A stretch of 64,000 bases of DNA from Guadua angustifolia (Eukaryota; Streptophyta; Magnoliopsida; Poales; Poaceae): NCBI GenBank assembly GCA_036346375.1, contig CM070520.1, positions 19,630,852 through 19,694,851 on the forward strand, given 5' to 3'. Positions within the stretch are counted from its first letter, which is position 1, and every line of letters starts with the position of its first letter. Both the position numbers and the translations under genes were made by a program. Of this stretch, positions 34,508 through 47,029 are shown one piece after another. The notes below the pieces were generated by a model that saw only the letters and a program-made list of their open reading frames with translations, was not told the origin of the DNA and did not search any database.

Positions 34508-35107
34508 ACTAGAGCTCTGAAGACATGAGACTGAAGAAGCATCAGCAGCACCCTACCCAAAAAAGCACACACGCGCACACACATTGAAGTTGTGTAGAGC
34601 ATCATGATCATGATGTCTGTCTATTGCCTGTACAATCATCCTTTTGTACTCCAGGTACATAAATGTATTGCTTAGTGTGAACCAGCAAATTAGTACTTTT
34701 CATTCCAACCGCATTTTATGTTTAGTGAAAGACTGAAAGTTGCATCAAATAAAGGTGAATACCACTAATAATGGTTTGCACATCGGCGAATTTTGAACTA
34801 TAAGAATTACTCTAAGCTTTCCAGGTAACGCGTTTCGAAGTTTTATACAGCATTCATGTCCATAACTGTGCTCTTTTGAATGCAGAAACTTTATGTCGGA
34901 TTAAGGCCCTGCCTTAAGGGACAGAGAGTGAATATATGCAGTACAGGTATAAGATATCACAGCTCCAGCCCTAACCAACAAACTTTCTGTTCTTACATCT
35001 GGAAAAAATGACATACAGGTCTCAACTCTTGAATCTTGATTATTTATATATACATGCTTCCTCCTGAAGAATCACAAGGGTCGTAATTACTTGCTGATGT
35101 TTTACCA
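34508..35107. other. Intergenic, 3' side of the LACS gene
   Basis: AT-rich. The part next to 35107 would hold the 3' untranslated region and polyadenylation site of the LACS gene. I see nothing else. Confidence 0.4.
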
Positions 35108-38089
35108 TCAATGTGTAGTTCCCACCTTGGCTTTCTTGTACAGCTGATCAATGTGATCCTGCAGCAAATTTGTTCTTTGTATGAATAAAACTATGCACAT
35201 GTATTATACATGATCGCATTCCCAAAAGAAATCAGAAGAACAATGCCAAGCACAGACCTTGTAATATTTGAGCAGCTGGGGCCTCTTGAGCTTAAAAGTT
35301 GGAGTGATCAAGTCCTTCTCTATGCTGAATGGCACTGGCTCCAGGTAGACCGCTTTCAGCATCTCAAAGCCTTTCAACTGCATTGAACAAGATTGACAAG
35401 TTGTTGATCTCATACATTGCTCACGAAGCATGAAAATGAAATGACAAAATATCGTTTGTTTTGTTTTCTCGCATCATATATCAACGTACCCTGAGTTTCT
35501 GACCAGTTTTGTTTAGCTCATCCTGGATGTACCTCCTTGCTTTTGGATCATTGCACAGCTCTGCAAAGTCACCAGTCTTGCTGTTCAATGCAGCCCAATC
35601 CTCGAGAGCTTCCTTCTCAGGGACAACCACAGCAACAAGGAAGGACTCAAAGCTGTTCCCATAGACCCAAATCTGATTCAAAGAGGAGCCTCTAGGTAAG
35701 TTGCAACTGAACACAGACAGTGTAACTCAAAATTGACGTAGTCTGTCTGTCTAAATTGTCATACCGATGTGACCAGAGGAGACTGCACGTATGCACTTTC
35801 TAGAACCTCCACTGCTACGTACTCCCCATGGGATAGCTTGAAGATGTTCTTCTTCCTGTCGATGATCTTCATAGTGCCATCAGGTTGCCACTCTCCGATG
35901 TCACCTGCATGCATAAGGTGAATTGGAAATTTCTGGTAATTTATCTTCACTTCCCGATCATTCAGTAAGCTAGAAATGAAAGGAAGAAAGGCTGCACCTG
36001 TATGGAACCAACCATCCGAGAACACTTCTTCAGTGAGATCAGGGCGCTTGTAGTACCCAGAGAACAAGGTATGGCCCCTCAAGCAGATCTCACCTCGGGG
36101 TGCTCCGGAGAGCAGGGTTTTTTATTCCGGATTGGGGAAAATTTCGCCCAGCAGCGAAAGAGCCGGAAGAACGAAATTTCGCCGGAATTTCGTTCAAATT
36201 TCATTCAAATTTGTTCAAATTCGTTTGAATTTCATTCAAATTCGTTCAAATCCGAAAAATTCGGCCTTTCGTTCTGCTCCGAAATGGGCGAAATTTGCGA
36301 AATTTCGGCGAAATTTCGCCGAAATTAAAATCACTGCCGGAGAGTGCGTCGTAACCCATTTCAGGAATGGACTCCAATCGTGCCTCGATCGTCGTCACAG
36401 GAGGGCCAACTGTTCCAATCATGGAGAAAATATTGGCAATTGACGTGAAGCATCCTGCGCAACTCTCAGTGAGCCCTGAATACCAAGAACACAGTTAACG
36501 ATTTCTTGCCTCTCAGGATTATACAAGTATGTAGGCTCCAGTAAATAATGAGTACTACTGATGAATTTAGACAGTTGAGGAAACATTGAGTGATTTGCCA
36601 TCCATAACAACTGATCTGAGTCACGACTGAACAAGTAAACTTGCTAATATGGTTATGATGTGCGTGATTGCTAAATGACTCAGAAACTATTACCATATCC
36701 TTGTACAAGGACACTGCAGCTGGTAACTCGCATGAATTCTTCAATATGTCTTGGTAAAGGAGCTGCACCTGATAGCAAGAGGCGTATACGGCCTCCGAGC
36801 CCTTCCTTTATCTATACCAGAAATAATTAAAATACTTCAGATATATGCTAATAAAGGCAGCAAAAATGAGAGGAGTGGTCTTGATATGTGTACGTACTTT
36901 ACTGAACACTATTTTGTCGAAAAATGGTGATGCTTCATGCTGTTTGAATCCTTTCCTTAAATTTCCAAGTTTGCTGATGATGACATGACGGTTTCAATTA
37001 TACTTAAATTTCAAACAATAAAGGGATTAAAGAGTAAATGTTTATTCAATCTTGTAGTACTTACTAGTTGTAGGCATACTGAAAAAGGTGTTTGGCTACC
37101 ATCCCTCCAGACTGAATTTTCTGGTTAATACCTTCAATTCAGATCCCAAATTATAACCAAGCATAAAATGTTGTTAGAATTGCGAACAACAAATATTTCT
37201 GTTTTCATTAAACCTGTGTATATACGGTCATAAACTCGAGGAACACCACAGAATACTGTTGGTTTCATCACTTGCACATCCTCCATCAGGTACCTAGTGT
37301 CCTGTTAAGAAAGTTCTAGCTGATCAAAGAACAGACCTTAAAAAATTATTTGATTCCCAAGAAGTAGTACATACTACATACCCCTTGCCAGAATCCAATG
37401 GAGGCCCCTTTAGAGATGCAGTAATTCTCAATTACTTGGTCAAATATGTGAGCTAATGGAAGATAGGAAAAGTATGAATCATCTTCAGCCACCTGAATAG
37501 ATATAAGGGTTATCAGGTCAACATCACCGAAATTAGAGAAAACTCTAATCATCAATGGACAAACATGATTAATTTTTCACCAGTTCTTGATCAATGAATA
37601 TGTTTGATACGAAAATAAGTGCTGAACTATGATTAAAGAATTTAAGAACAGTAGTAATAGTACAATAGATGTAACAGGGATGTCCAATTTGATGTATTTC
37701 CATGAAAAATGATTACCACTTTGTCTGTCACTTTCAGAAGGTGTTCTGTGGTCATGACCCCGGCTATGATAGCCCTGTTTTTTATTATCACACCCTTGGG
37801 ATCTCCAGTTGTTCCACTGGTATACATGATTGTACAAATTTCATCCTTTTGTTTATTGGGAAGTTCGTAGTTTCCTTTCTCCTGTTCAAATAAAGCATTC
37901 TTCATGACAGAAAAACTATAATCTTGTACTTATAATTGTAACGAAGTAATTTTGTAGGCATTGAATAAATAGTCTAATTATGATTCAGACTAACCATTGA
38001 AGAAAATTCTTCCCAAGAGAGACAAGATAGTCCTAACTGTTCAGCTTCCCTTTTCAGCTCACTTGTCACATCTCCGAAACTAACAATGG
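35108..38089 (-). pseudogene. LACS: Long-chain acyl-CoA synthetase, C-terminal 12 exons
   Basis: Activates fatty acids to acyl-CoA (AMP-forming). Minus-strand exons with GT-AG borders and consistent phase: 37995-38089 (IVSFGDV), 37717-37881 (MYTSGTTGDPKGV, the AMP-binding P-loop), 37382-37492 (SYLPLAHIFDQ), 37214-37301, 37065-37131, 36898-36973 (SPFFDKIVFSK), 36694-36811 (LLSGAAPLP), 35998-36475 (GLTESC...), 35765-35904 (GDIGEWQPDG, DRKKNIFKLSHGEYVAVE), 35490-35672 (VYGNSFESFLVAVV), 35258-35377 (ERDL-type ITPTFKLKRPQLLKYYK) and 35108-35158 (stop). The reading frame is intact in all exons except 35998-36475, which carries a 224-bp hAT-type MITE that shifts the frame. The two N-terminal exons lie at 50223-50597, beyond a Copia array. 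The exons for about 105-110 residues between them are missing. Closest to cytosolic/ER LACS4-type plant enzymes. Confidence 0.85.
36113..36336. mobile_element. hAT-type MITE inserted in a LACS exon
   Basis: 224 bp flanked by the perfect 8-bp duplication CCGGAGAG (36105-36112 and 36337-36344). Ends are CAGGGTTTTTTA and, in reverse complement, CAGTGATTTTAA, so the terminal inverted repeats are short and imperfect. An 8-bp TSD plus CAGGG-type ends indicate hAT. The interior is built of GAAATTTCG and TTCAAATT(T/C)GTTCAAA repeats. It splits the codons for LSG in ...YDALSG/APRGEIC; 224+8 bp is not a multiple of three. Confidence 0.85.
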
Positions 38090-38192
38090 CTAAAAAGGTT
38101 CACATTAAGTGAGAAATAAATCATATAAAATTGCAAATAGGCATGCTAGAAGGTTAATGTCCAGAGGGCTAACCTTTTAAGTGGGCTGTGCA

Positions 38193-39291
38193 CTTTCGGA
38201 GTATTTAGACATTTTCAGTGATTAAATAACTAATATAAATCATGAGCAAGATGACGTAAACTAGCATGTATATCTCTAACATACTAGATAGCTCCTAACA
38301 TCATGATCATCTTGATAAACTTGATTAACCACGAGGTTAGGACAGATTGAACGCATCGATAAGCGTAAGAAGATGACGCGTATAGATATGTATGGCTGTG
38401 TCTGGTACGTTTGTGTATGTTCCAAGGGTGTACAGTGGGACGTAGTAGATGCGAACAAACAATAAAATGTGGTGTTGACGAGGATGACGCTGGTCGACGA
38501 GCGCTGGCCATAACCCATTCGCAGAGTCGCCAGCTAATATACGAACAGCGACGCCCAAAGATAGCAGAACAGAAGACGAGCCGAGGTGACGATCTTGAGC
38601 GAAGCCGCATGAGCGCTTCCTAAAACCTTATTCGCGTCTCCCGCAGCTGCAGATCTCAAGACGAAGACGAGGTTCCGGAGACCTTATTCGCTCTCCCGAT
38701 TGCGAAGGGTTCGGAGAGATGCACTCCCGATTGCGATGCGCCGCGATGGAGAAGATTACGACGGCGGCGATAAAGAGCGAGAGGTGGCAAAACCCTAACG
38801 ATGTGTTTGTGCGATCTCTACACGGCGCACGACGCAAAGATTTATAGGGTTACTCGTAATCGCGGATCAACGTGACTCGAGGACGTGCCACGATCGAGTC
38901 CGCATGGAGTCCTTATCTCATACCGCAACCGCGATTTAATCCGAGTAGCAAAAGAATAAACCGCAAAGGAAGCAGATTCTGCGCAAGGCCCTCGGACCGG
39001 ATTTCGGCGACCATTCACGCAGTGACGCCTCGACGCCCGCCTCGCCTCGAGCCCGCGCCGTTCGCCCGGGCGAGGCGAGGCGAGGCGAGGCGAAGGCGTG
39101 TGGGCTTTCTCCCTTTCTCCCACATGGTTCTAGGAAGGTGGAGAGAACTCTCCTTATAAATTGGTCATTCTCCACCTCCACAAGCAATATGGGACTAATG
39201 CTTGCACACATGCCTCCTCATGAATGGGCCTTTGAGATTTTCTAGGATTTATTTGTCTCAATTAAATGGGCTTGGCCCAAATAATCCAACA
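38193..39291 (-). repeat. Copia tandem, left LTR
   Basis: Ends AATAATCCAACA at 39291. The left end is degraded (TTTCGGAGTATTTAGAC in place of TGTTGAGAAATTAGAC). It has a TATA-like TTTATAAGGAG on the minus strand (about 39148-39158) and a run of GGCGA repeats near 39070. Confidence 0.75.
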
Positions 39292-40360
39292 ATCCCCACC
39301 AGATCTCAAAGTCCATTTAGAGATTTGCCAATACTCACTATCGCTTAATATACCAAATGTTTCAGCAGAGATCCTGTTGAACTTCGCCTAGAGCTCTCAA
39401 GCTACACCCATCCACAACTTGAACAATGGACTATGCCTTGAATTGCAAGTTTTGTGTGAACAAGTTTCACTCAAAGTCATAATCGACACTGGCCGCCAAG
39501 AGCCTTCTCCATGGGTGGAGCATATGAGTCATACTCCATGGTCTCTTCATGAGCTTACTAGAGATCACCCAAGTCTCATAGATCATGATTTTAGACAATG
39601 GGCTCATATAGGTGTGTTCTTTCAAGAATGCTCAGAGAACAAAGATCTTCGCTAGTTATAGCCAATAGAAACACATTAAGGCATATTGCCATCCCGCCTT
39701 ACAAAGATTTTGAGAGTATTGCATCTTCACTTAGAGAGGGTAACAGACATTTCCTCTCCCGCTAATAGCTTGTTTTACCCAGACCCAATTCACGGATCTC
39801 CGATCACAAAGGTCGGGTTACCACTATTGCAACTTATATGGGTCTCATACCCATCTCCTCGATGCACCTTCTATCACATTCCGTGATAGTCCCTTCGTAA
39901 AGGGATCTCGCCAGTTTTTGTCTGCTTGAATATAAGTCACACTTATTACTCCGGAGTTTTCAATTTCCGACAGATTTCAACCGTTTTTAACGTGTCTTGA
40001 TGACTTCAGATTATCCTTAGCATCGTTTCACTTTAGCAATCATGCATTGATTATCACAATTCATAAGGATAGCCAGTATTGGTTTTTCAACCACCAAGAA
40101 GTCCATCAAGAGCTCACGCACCAATCTGCTTCTACAAAGGGTCAGATCTAAAGCAAAGGAGCTCCGCCCATGGTTGACCTTGTCAAGATGGTCTGCTTGC
40201 AAGACCTCCATGACATCGCACCACCACCAATGGTAAACACATATCCACCGGTGGCATAGAGCTCATCTACATCAAATCCAGCCGAGTCACTATATCCTCA
40301 AGCAATCGCAGGTGCCCGAATAGTGAATCGCATAACTCATAGTACCTTTCAAATAGCGCA

Positions 40361-41089
40361 TTACCCTTTCAAGTGCATGCCAATGATTAGAACCCGGTTT
40401 GACATGAACCTACTCAATTTGCTCACAAAGAAATGATATATCAGTCTCGTTGCACCAAAGAAGATACATGAGCGAACCGACAACTGAGAATATCTCAATT
40501 GGTTTAAGCCAATTCTCTTATTCTTTCTCAGTGTCACACTGGGATCATAAGGAGTGGGAGAGGGCTTGCTGTCCATAAAGCCAAACCGGCTCAAGACCTT
40601 CTCCACATAGTGGGATTGCGAAAGAGTAATCCCACTCTCATCCTTAATAAGCTTGATGTTCAGAATTACATCACTTTCTCCTGCATCTTTCATATCAAAT
40701 TTCTTTGACAGAAAAGACTTGACCTCATTGATCACATCAATATTTGTGCCAAAGATCAGTATATCGTCCACATAAAGGCACAATATAACTCCTTCACCCC
40801 CACCATAGCGATAGTATACACATCTATCAGCCTCATTAATGACAAAGTTCGCAGAGGTCAAAGTGGTGTCGAACTTCTCATGCCATTGCTTAGGTGCTTG
40901 TTTTGTGCCATACAAAGATTTCAATAATTTACACACCTTGCTCTCTTGACCCTTTACTACATACCCATCAGTCGCTTCCATGTAGATTTCCTCATCTAAC
41001 TCTCCATTAGGAAAGCTATCTTCACGCCCATCCGATGAACGAGAAGACCATATGAGGCAGCCAGGAAAGTAATACTTAATGGTGGTCAT
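40361..41089 (-). pseudogene. Copia reverse transcriptase, copy 1
   Basis: Frame of about 240 codons on the minus strand with LKSLYGTKQAPKQWHEKF, the catalytic box LYVDDILIFGTN and LSQSHYVEKVLSRFGFMDSKPSPTPYDP, which are the standard RVT_2 signatures of Copia. The N-terminal part of RT and the RNase H region are in other frames. Many small indels separate it from copy 2. Confidence 0.8.
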
Positions 41090-41639
41090 TCTAGCAACAG
41101 TGAATAAGTATCAAAGAAATCTTCGCCTTCTTTTGGGTGTAACCCTTAGCCACAAGCCGAGCCTTGTACTTCTCAATAGTACCATCAGCCTAAGCTTCTT
41201 CTTGAACACCCACTTACAACCCATGTGTTTACAACCATAGGGTCGCTCACCACCTCCCAAGTCCCATTGGCAAGAATCGAGTCCATCTCATTCTCGATGC
41301 TTTTTTCCAATTATCTCAGATCTCGAGATGCATATGCCTCGCAATGGACGGGAGTATCATCCACGAGGTACATAATGAAATCATTGCCAAAGGATTTTTC
41401 AATCCTCGTCTCTTGCTCTTTCTAGGAGCTTCATTGTCATCCTCCTCTAGGATTTTCTCAAGTGGTTGCTCGTAAGACTCAACAGTGTAATAGTCTCGTG
41501 AATTATCTCGTAAGAAAATCTAGAAGTGCTATGCATATCTTTCATCGAAAATATATTCTCAAAAACGTAGCATCACGAGACTCCATAATAGTATCAACAT
41601 ACATATCGTGCACATCGATTTAACTACTAAAATCTATAA

Positions 41640-43680
41640 GTTTATGCTCACTCGAGCATATCCCGTAAAGACACAATCCATCGTTTTAGGCCCGAGCTTA
41701 CGCTTTTTGTTAATCAGACATTGACTTTCGCCAAGCATCCCCATATGCGCAAGTAAGAAAGTGATGGTTTTCTTCCAACCCACTTCTCGTAAGGGTCTTT
41801 CCATGTTTCGTTGGGAACTCTATTCAGACATGACATGAAGTCAACATGCCTCCCCCACCATGCCTTAGATAAACCAAAGAAGGTTCAACATGGCGCTCAC
41901 CAAGTCACCAACAGGCGGTTTTTCTCTCGCAATCCCGCTTGATTCGGGCGAGTAGGAGGTGTCCTCTCATGAATAATACCATGTTCCGCATGTAAATCAT
42001 CAAAGATTTTGGGAAAAATTCGCCACCACGATCCGACCTAAGACGCTTGATCTTTCTCTAGTTGATTTTCAACTTCACTTTATAGATTTTAAAGTAGTCT
42101 AGCTGCCTCATCCTTAGTTTTCAACAAGTAAACATAGCAAAATCTAGTCGCATCATCAATCAATGTCATGAAATATCTCTTTCCACCCTTTGTCAACACA
42201 CCATTCATCTCACAGATCGTAATGTATGAGTTCTAGAGGTGCCAAGTTCCTCTCCTCACCGCCTTTGTGAGGCTTTCGAGGTTGCTTCGATTGCACACAA
42301 CTATGGCACTTAGAACCTTTGGCAATAGTGAAATTCGAATTAAACTCATGCCGAAAGCCGATTCATAAGACCAAAATTAATGTGGCATAAACGAGAGTGC
42401 CAAGTACTGTGATCATCATTAACACTACCACATATATGGTTCATGTGACTTATTATTGAAATCTGAAAGGAAAAGCGGAACAAGCCTCCGTGACTCATAG
42501 CCTTTACTAATAAATAGTCCATGCTTGGACACAACTACTTTATTGGACTCTAACACTACCTTAAACCCATCTCTCGCATAGAAGGAGCCACTAACGAGAT
42601 TCTTGTTGATAGAAGGGACATGTCGCACGCCTCACCGCACGATCTTTCCCGGTGAACTTCAGATCCACTGCAAGCTGCCATGAATGAAGCATGTGACCCA
42701 TTCCCCATCGTGACGGAAGAACTCAATGACCCGATAAGAAGAGAACATATTGATGTCGAACACACATGAACGTTAGCACCAGATCAATCCACCAACCGGA
42801 AGATCAAATATCGAGAATACGTAGGTAAATTACTATACCTCGCGTCTCCAAAGATTGCTAGAAGTCATTGTGTTGATACTTTGGACGTCATTCCACTGTT
42901 GGCCTTTTTTCCTCGACGGTCCGCACGATCGTGGCATTCCTTGAAAAGTGTCCGACTCACCACATGTGAAGCAGGTCACCAAATTTTGTTCATCTTCTTC
43001 TTCTTGAAGTTGGTAGTCTTGTTAGGCTTATTTTTCCCTTTGTTCTTGCCGTAGTTCTTCCGAACCATGTTGGCGCTGGATCGCCTCGGCTCCTTTACCA
43101 TTGAAATCCTTAGTCGAGCCTTCTCTTCAACATCAAGGACGCCATCGTGTTTTCGATCGATATCTTTGTCCTCTTATGTTTTAGAGTAGTGCCAAACTCC
43201 TCCACGAAGGAGGGAGTTTTGCAATGATGCAACCGCCACAAAAGGATCGTAAGACACATTCCAGAGTTCGAGTTCCTTGACAATGCATCAGATCTCATGG
43301 GCTTGTTTCTACAACAGAGCGATTATCACCATCTTATAGTCATGAAAGTTCTCCATGACATACGCTTCATCGCCAGATCCGATGCAATCAACTTGGCATT
43401 CAGCAGTATCCCACAAGACTTTCAAGGCTCGTTATGTGCATGTACACATCACACACAGACGATCGGCAAGAACGCTAAGAATGCATCCCACGAAGAGAGT
43501 ATTGGCATCCGTGAAACTCTTCTCGCTTCTACAGAGAGATCACCTTCAGTTTGCCTTTACTAACCCGTAATACATTCATAGTCAGAAGCGTGAGCGTGAC
43601 CTTGACTTGCCACCTCTTAAAATGCACACCGAGAATTTCTCCTACCAAGCAAGGCTTAAGAATCCAGCCATTGTTAATCC
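41640..43680 (-). pseudogene. Copia gag, zinc knuckle and integrase remnants, copy 1
   Basis: In element order: a gag start near 43679 (MAGFL..., then FKRWQVKVTL), gag core near 43110-43298, a CFTCGES zinc knuckle broken by a 1-nt change near 42960, a GAG-pre-integrase motif WHSRLCHINFGLMNRLS near 42346-42410, and integrase C-terminal sequence toward 41700. Frames are broken throughout. Confidence 0.65.
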
Positions 43681-43709
43681 AGAAAATGTCTACAATAAGG
43701 TTTTTGGAT

Positions 43710-44686
43710 TGTTGAGAAATTAGACATTTTCCAGATTAAATTCTAATATAAATCATGAACAAGATGACGTAAACTAGCATGTATATCTCTAACATACTAG
43801 ATAGCACTAACATCATGATCATCTTGATAAACATGATTAACCACGAGGTTAGGACAGATTGAACGCATCGAGCGTAAGAAGATGACGGCGTGTTGTGGTA
43901 TTGCTATGTTCCGTGTTGACGTAGTAGATGCAGTTGCGGTGTTGACGAGGTCGACGTTGGTGACGGCGCGTCGCAGAAGTCGCTGGCTACGACGACGTCC
44001 AGCAGCAGGAACAGGAAGACGAGCCGTGGTGACGATCTTGAGCAAGCCGCATGAGCGCTTCCCAAAACCTTATTCGCCTCTCCCGCAGATCTCAAGACGA
44101 AGGGTTCGGAGACCGCTTCTCCCGATTGCAGATGCACGCTCGGCGCCGGATGGAGAAGATTACGACGGCGCGATAAAGCAGCGAGAGGTGGCAAAACCCT
44201 AACGATGTGTACTGCGTATTCTCTACACGGTGCACGACGCAAGATTTATAGGGTTACTCGTAATCGTGGATCGAACGTGACTCGAGGACGTGCCACGATC
44301 GAGTCCGCAGGAGTCCTTATCTCATACCGCAAACGCGATTTAATCCGAGTAGCAAAAGAATAAACCGCAAAGGAAGCTGCAGGTCGCGCAAGGCCCTCGG
44401 ACCGGATTTCGCGGACCATTCACGCAGTGCCAGACGCGCGCCCGCGCCCGAGCCCGCCCGCCCGGCGAGGCGAGGCGAGGCGAGGCGAGCAGCTGCAGGG
44501 CTTTCTCCTTTCTCCCACATGGTTCTAGGAAGGTGGAGAGAACTCTCCTTATAAATTGGTCATTCTCCACCTCCACAAGCAATATGGGACTAATGCTTGC
44601 ACACATGCCTCCTCATGAATGGGCCTTTGAGATTTTCTAGGATTTATTTGTCTCAATTAAGTGGGCTTGGCCCAAATAATCCAACA
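43710..44686 (-). repeat. Copia tandem, middle LTR
   Basis: 977 bp, TGTTGAGAAATTAGAC...AATAATCCAACA, shared by both element copies. It is the best preserved of the three. Confidence 0.8.
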
Positions 44687-45764
44687 ATCCCCACCGATCT
44701 CAAAGTCCATTTAGAGATTTGCCAATACTCACTCATCGCTTAATATACCAAAGTGTTTTCAGCAGAGATCGTTGTTGAACTTCGCCTAGAGCTCTAAGCT
44801 ACACCCATCCACAACTTGAACAATGGACTATGCCTTGAATTGCAAGTTTTGTGTGAACAAGTTTCACTCAAAGTCATAATCGACACTGGCCGCCAAGAGC
44901 CTTCTCCCATGGTGGAGCATATGAGTCATACTCTATGGTCTCTTCATGAGCTTACTAGAGATCACCCAAGTCTCATAGATCGCGATTTTAGACAATGGGC
45001 TCATATAGGTGTGTTCTTTCAAGAATGCTCAGAGAACAAAGATCTTCGCTAGTTATAGCCAATAGAAACACATTAAGGCATATTGCCATCCCGCCTTACA
45101 AAGATTTTGAGAGTATTGCATCTTCACTTAGAGAGGGTAACAGACATTTCCTCGCCCGCCAATAGCTTGTTTTACCCAGACCCAATTCACGGATCTCCGA
45201 TCACAAAGGTCGGGTTACCACTATTGCAACTTATATGGGTCTCATACCCATCTCCTCGATGCACCTTCTATCACATTCCGTGATAGTCCCTTCGTAAAGG
45301 ATCTCGCTGTGTTTTTGTCTGCTTGAATATAAGTCACACTTATTACTCCGGAGTTTTCAATTTCCGACAGACTTCACCGTTTTTAACGTGTCTTGATGAC
45401 TTCAGATTATCCTTAGCATCGTTTCACTTTAGCAATCATGCATTGATTATCACATTCATAAGGATAGCCAGATTGGTTTTTCAACCACCAAGCAAGTCCA
45501 TCAAGAGCTCACGCAGCCAATCCGCTTCTACAAAGGGTCAGATCTAAAGCAATGAGCTCCGGCCCATGGTTGACCTTGTCAAGATGGTCTGCTTGCAAGA
45601 CCTCCATGACATCGCACCACCACCAATGGTAAACACATATCCACTGGTGGCATAGAGCTCATCTACATCGAAATCCAGCCGAAGTCACTATATCCTCAAG
45701 CATCGCAGGTGCCTCAATAGTGAATCGCATAACTCATAGTACCTTTCAAATAGCGATTACCCTT

Positions 45765-46490
45765 TCAAGTGCATGCCAATGATAGAACCCGGTTTGACAT
45801 GAACCTACTCAATTTGCTCACAAAGAAATGATATATCAGTCTCGCTGCACCAAAGAAGATACATGAGCGAACCGACAACTGAGAATATCTCAATTGGTTT
45901 AAGCCAATTCTCTTATTCTTTCTCAATGTCACACCGGGATCATAAGGAGGGAGAGGGCTTGATGTCCATAAAGCCAAACCGCTCAAGACCTTCTCCACAT
46001 AGTGGGATTGCGTAAAGAGTAATCCCACTCTCATCCTTAATAAGCTTGATGTCTGAATTACATCGCCTTTCTCCCTGATCTTTCATATCAAATTTCTTTG
46101 ATGTAAAAGACTTGACCTCATTGATCACATCAATATTTGTGCCAAAGATCAAGATATCGTCCACATAAAGGCACAATATAACTCCTTCACCCCCACCATA
46201 GCGATAGTATACACATCTATCACCTCATTAATGACAAAGTTCGCAGGTCAAAGTGGTGTCGAACTTCTCATGCCATTGCTTAGGTGCTTGTTTCAGCCAT
46301 ACAAAGATTTCAATAATTTACACACCTTGCTCTCTTGACCCTTTACTACATACCCATCAGTCGCTCCATGTAGATTTCCTCATCTAACTCTCCATTAGGA
46401 AAGCTATCTTCACGCCCATCCGATGAACGAGAAGACCATATGAGGCAGCCAGGAAAGTAATACTTAATGGTGGTCATTCTAGCAACAGTG
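45765..46490 (-). pseudogene. Copia reverse transcriptase, copy 2
   Basis: Collinear with 40361-41089, including CLYVDDILIFGTNIDVINEV (45940-46176), but split into several frames by one-base and two-base differences, for example GGGAGTGGGAGAGG in copy 1 against GGAGGGAGAGG here. Confidence 0.75.
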
Positions 46491-47029
46491 AATAAGTATC
46501 AAAGAAATCTTCGCTTTCTTTTTGGGTGTAACCCTTAGCCACAAGCCGAGCCTTGTACTTCTCAATAGTACCATCAGCCTAAGCTTCTTCTTGAACACCC
46601 ACTTACAACCCATGTGTTTACAACCATAGGGTCGCTCACCACCTCCCAAGTCCCATTGGCAGAATCGAGTCCATCTCATTCTCGATGCTTTTTTCCAATT
46701 ATCTCAGATCCGAGATGCATATGCCTCTCGCAATGGACGGGAGTATCATCCACGAGGTACATAATGAAATCATTGCCAAAGGATTTTTCAATCCTCTGCT
46801 CTTGCTCTTTCTAGGAGCTTCATTGTCATCCTCCTCTAGGATTTTCTCAAGTGGTTGCTCAAGACTCAACAGTGTAATAGTCTCGTGAATTATCTCGTAA
46901 GAAAATCTAGAAGTGCTATGCATATCTTTCATCGAAAATATATTCTCAAAAACGTAGCATCACGAGACTCCATAATAGTATCAACATACATATCGTGCAC
47001 ATCGATTTAACTACTAAAAATCTATAAGT

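Noticed and set aside
38284..39211. Several 70-110 codon frames near 38300-39200 and their counterparts at 43800-44600 and 49200-49900
   Set aside because: All are within Copia LTRs, and frames differ among the three LTRs.
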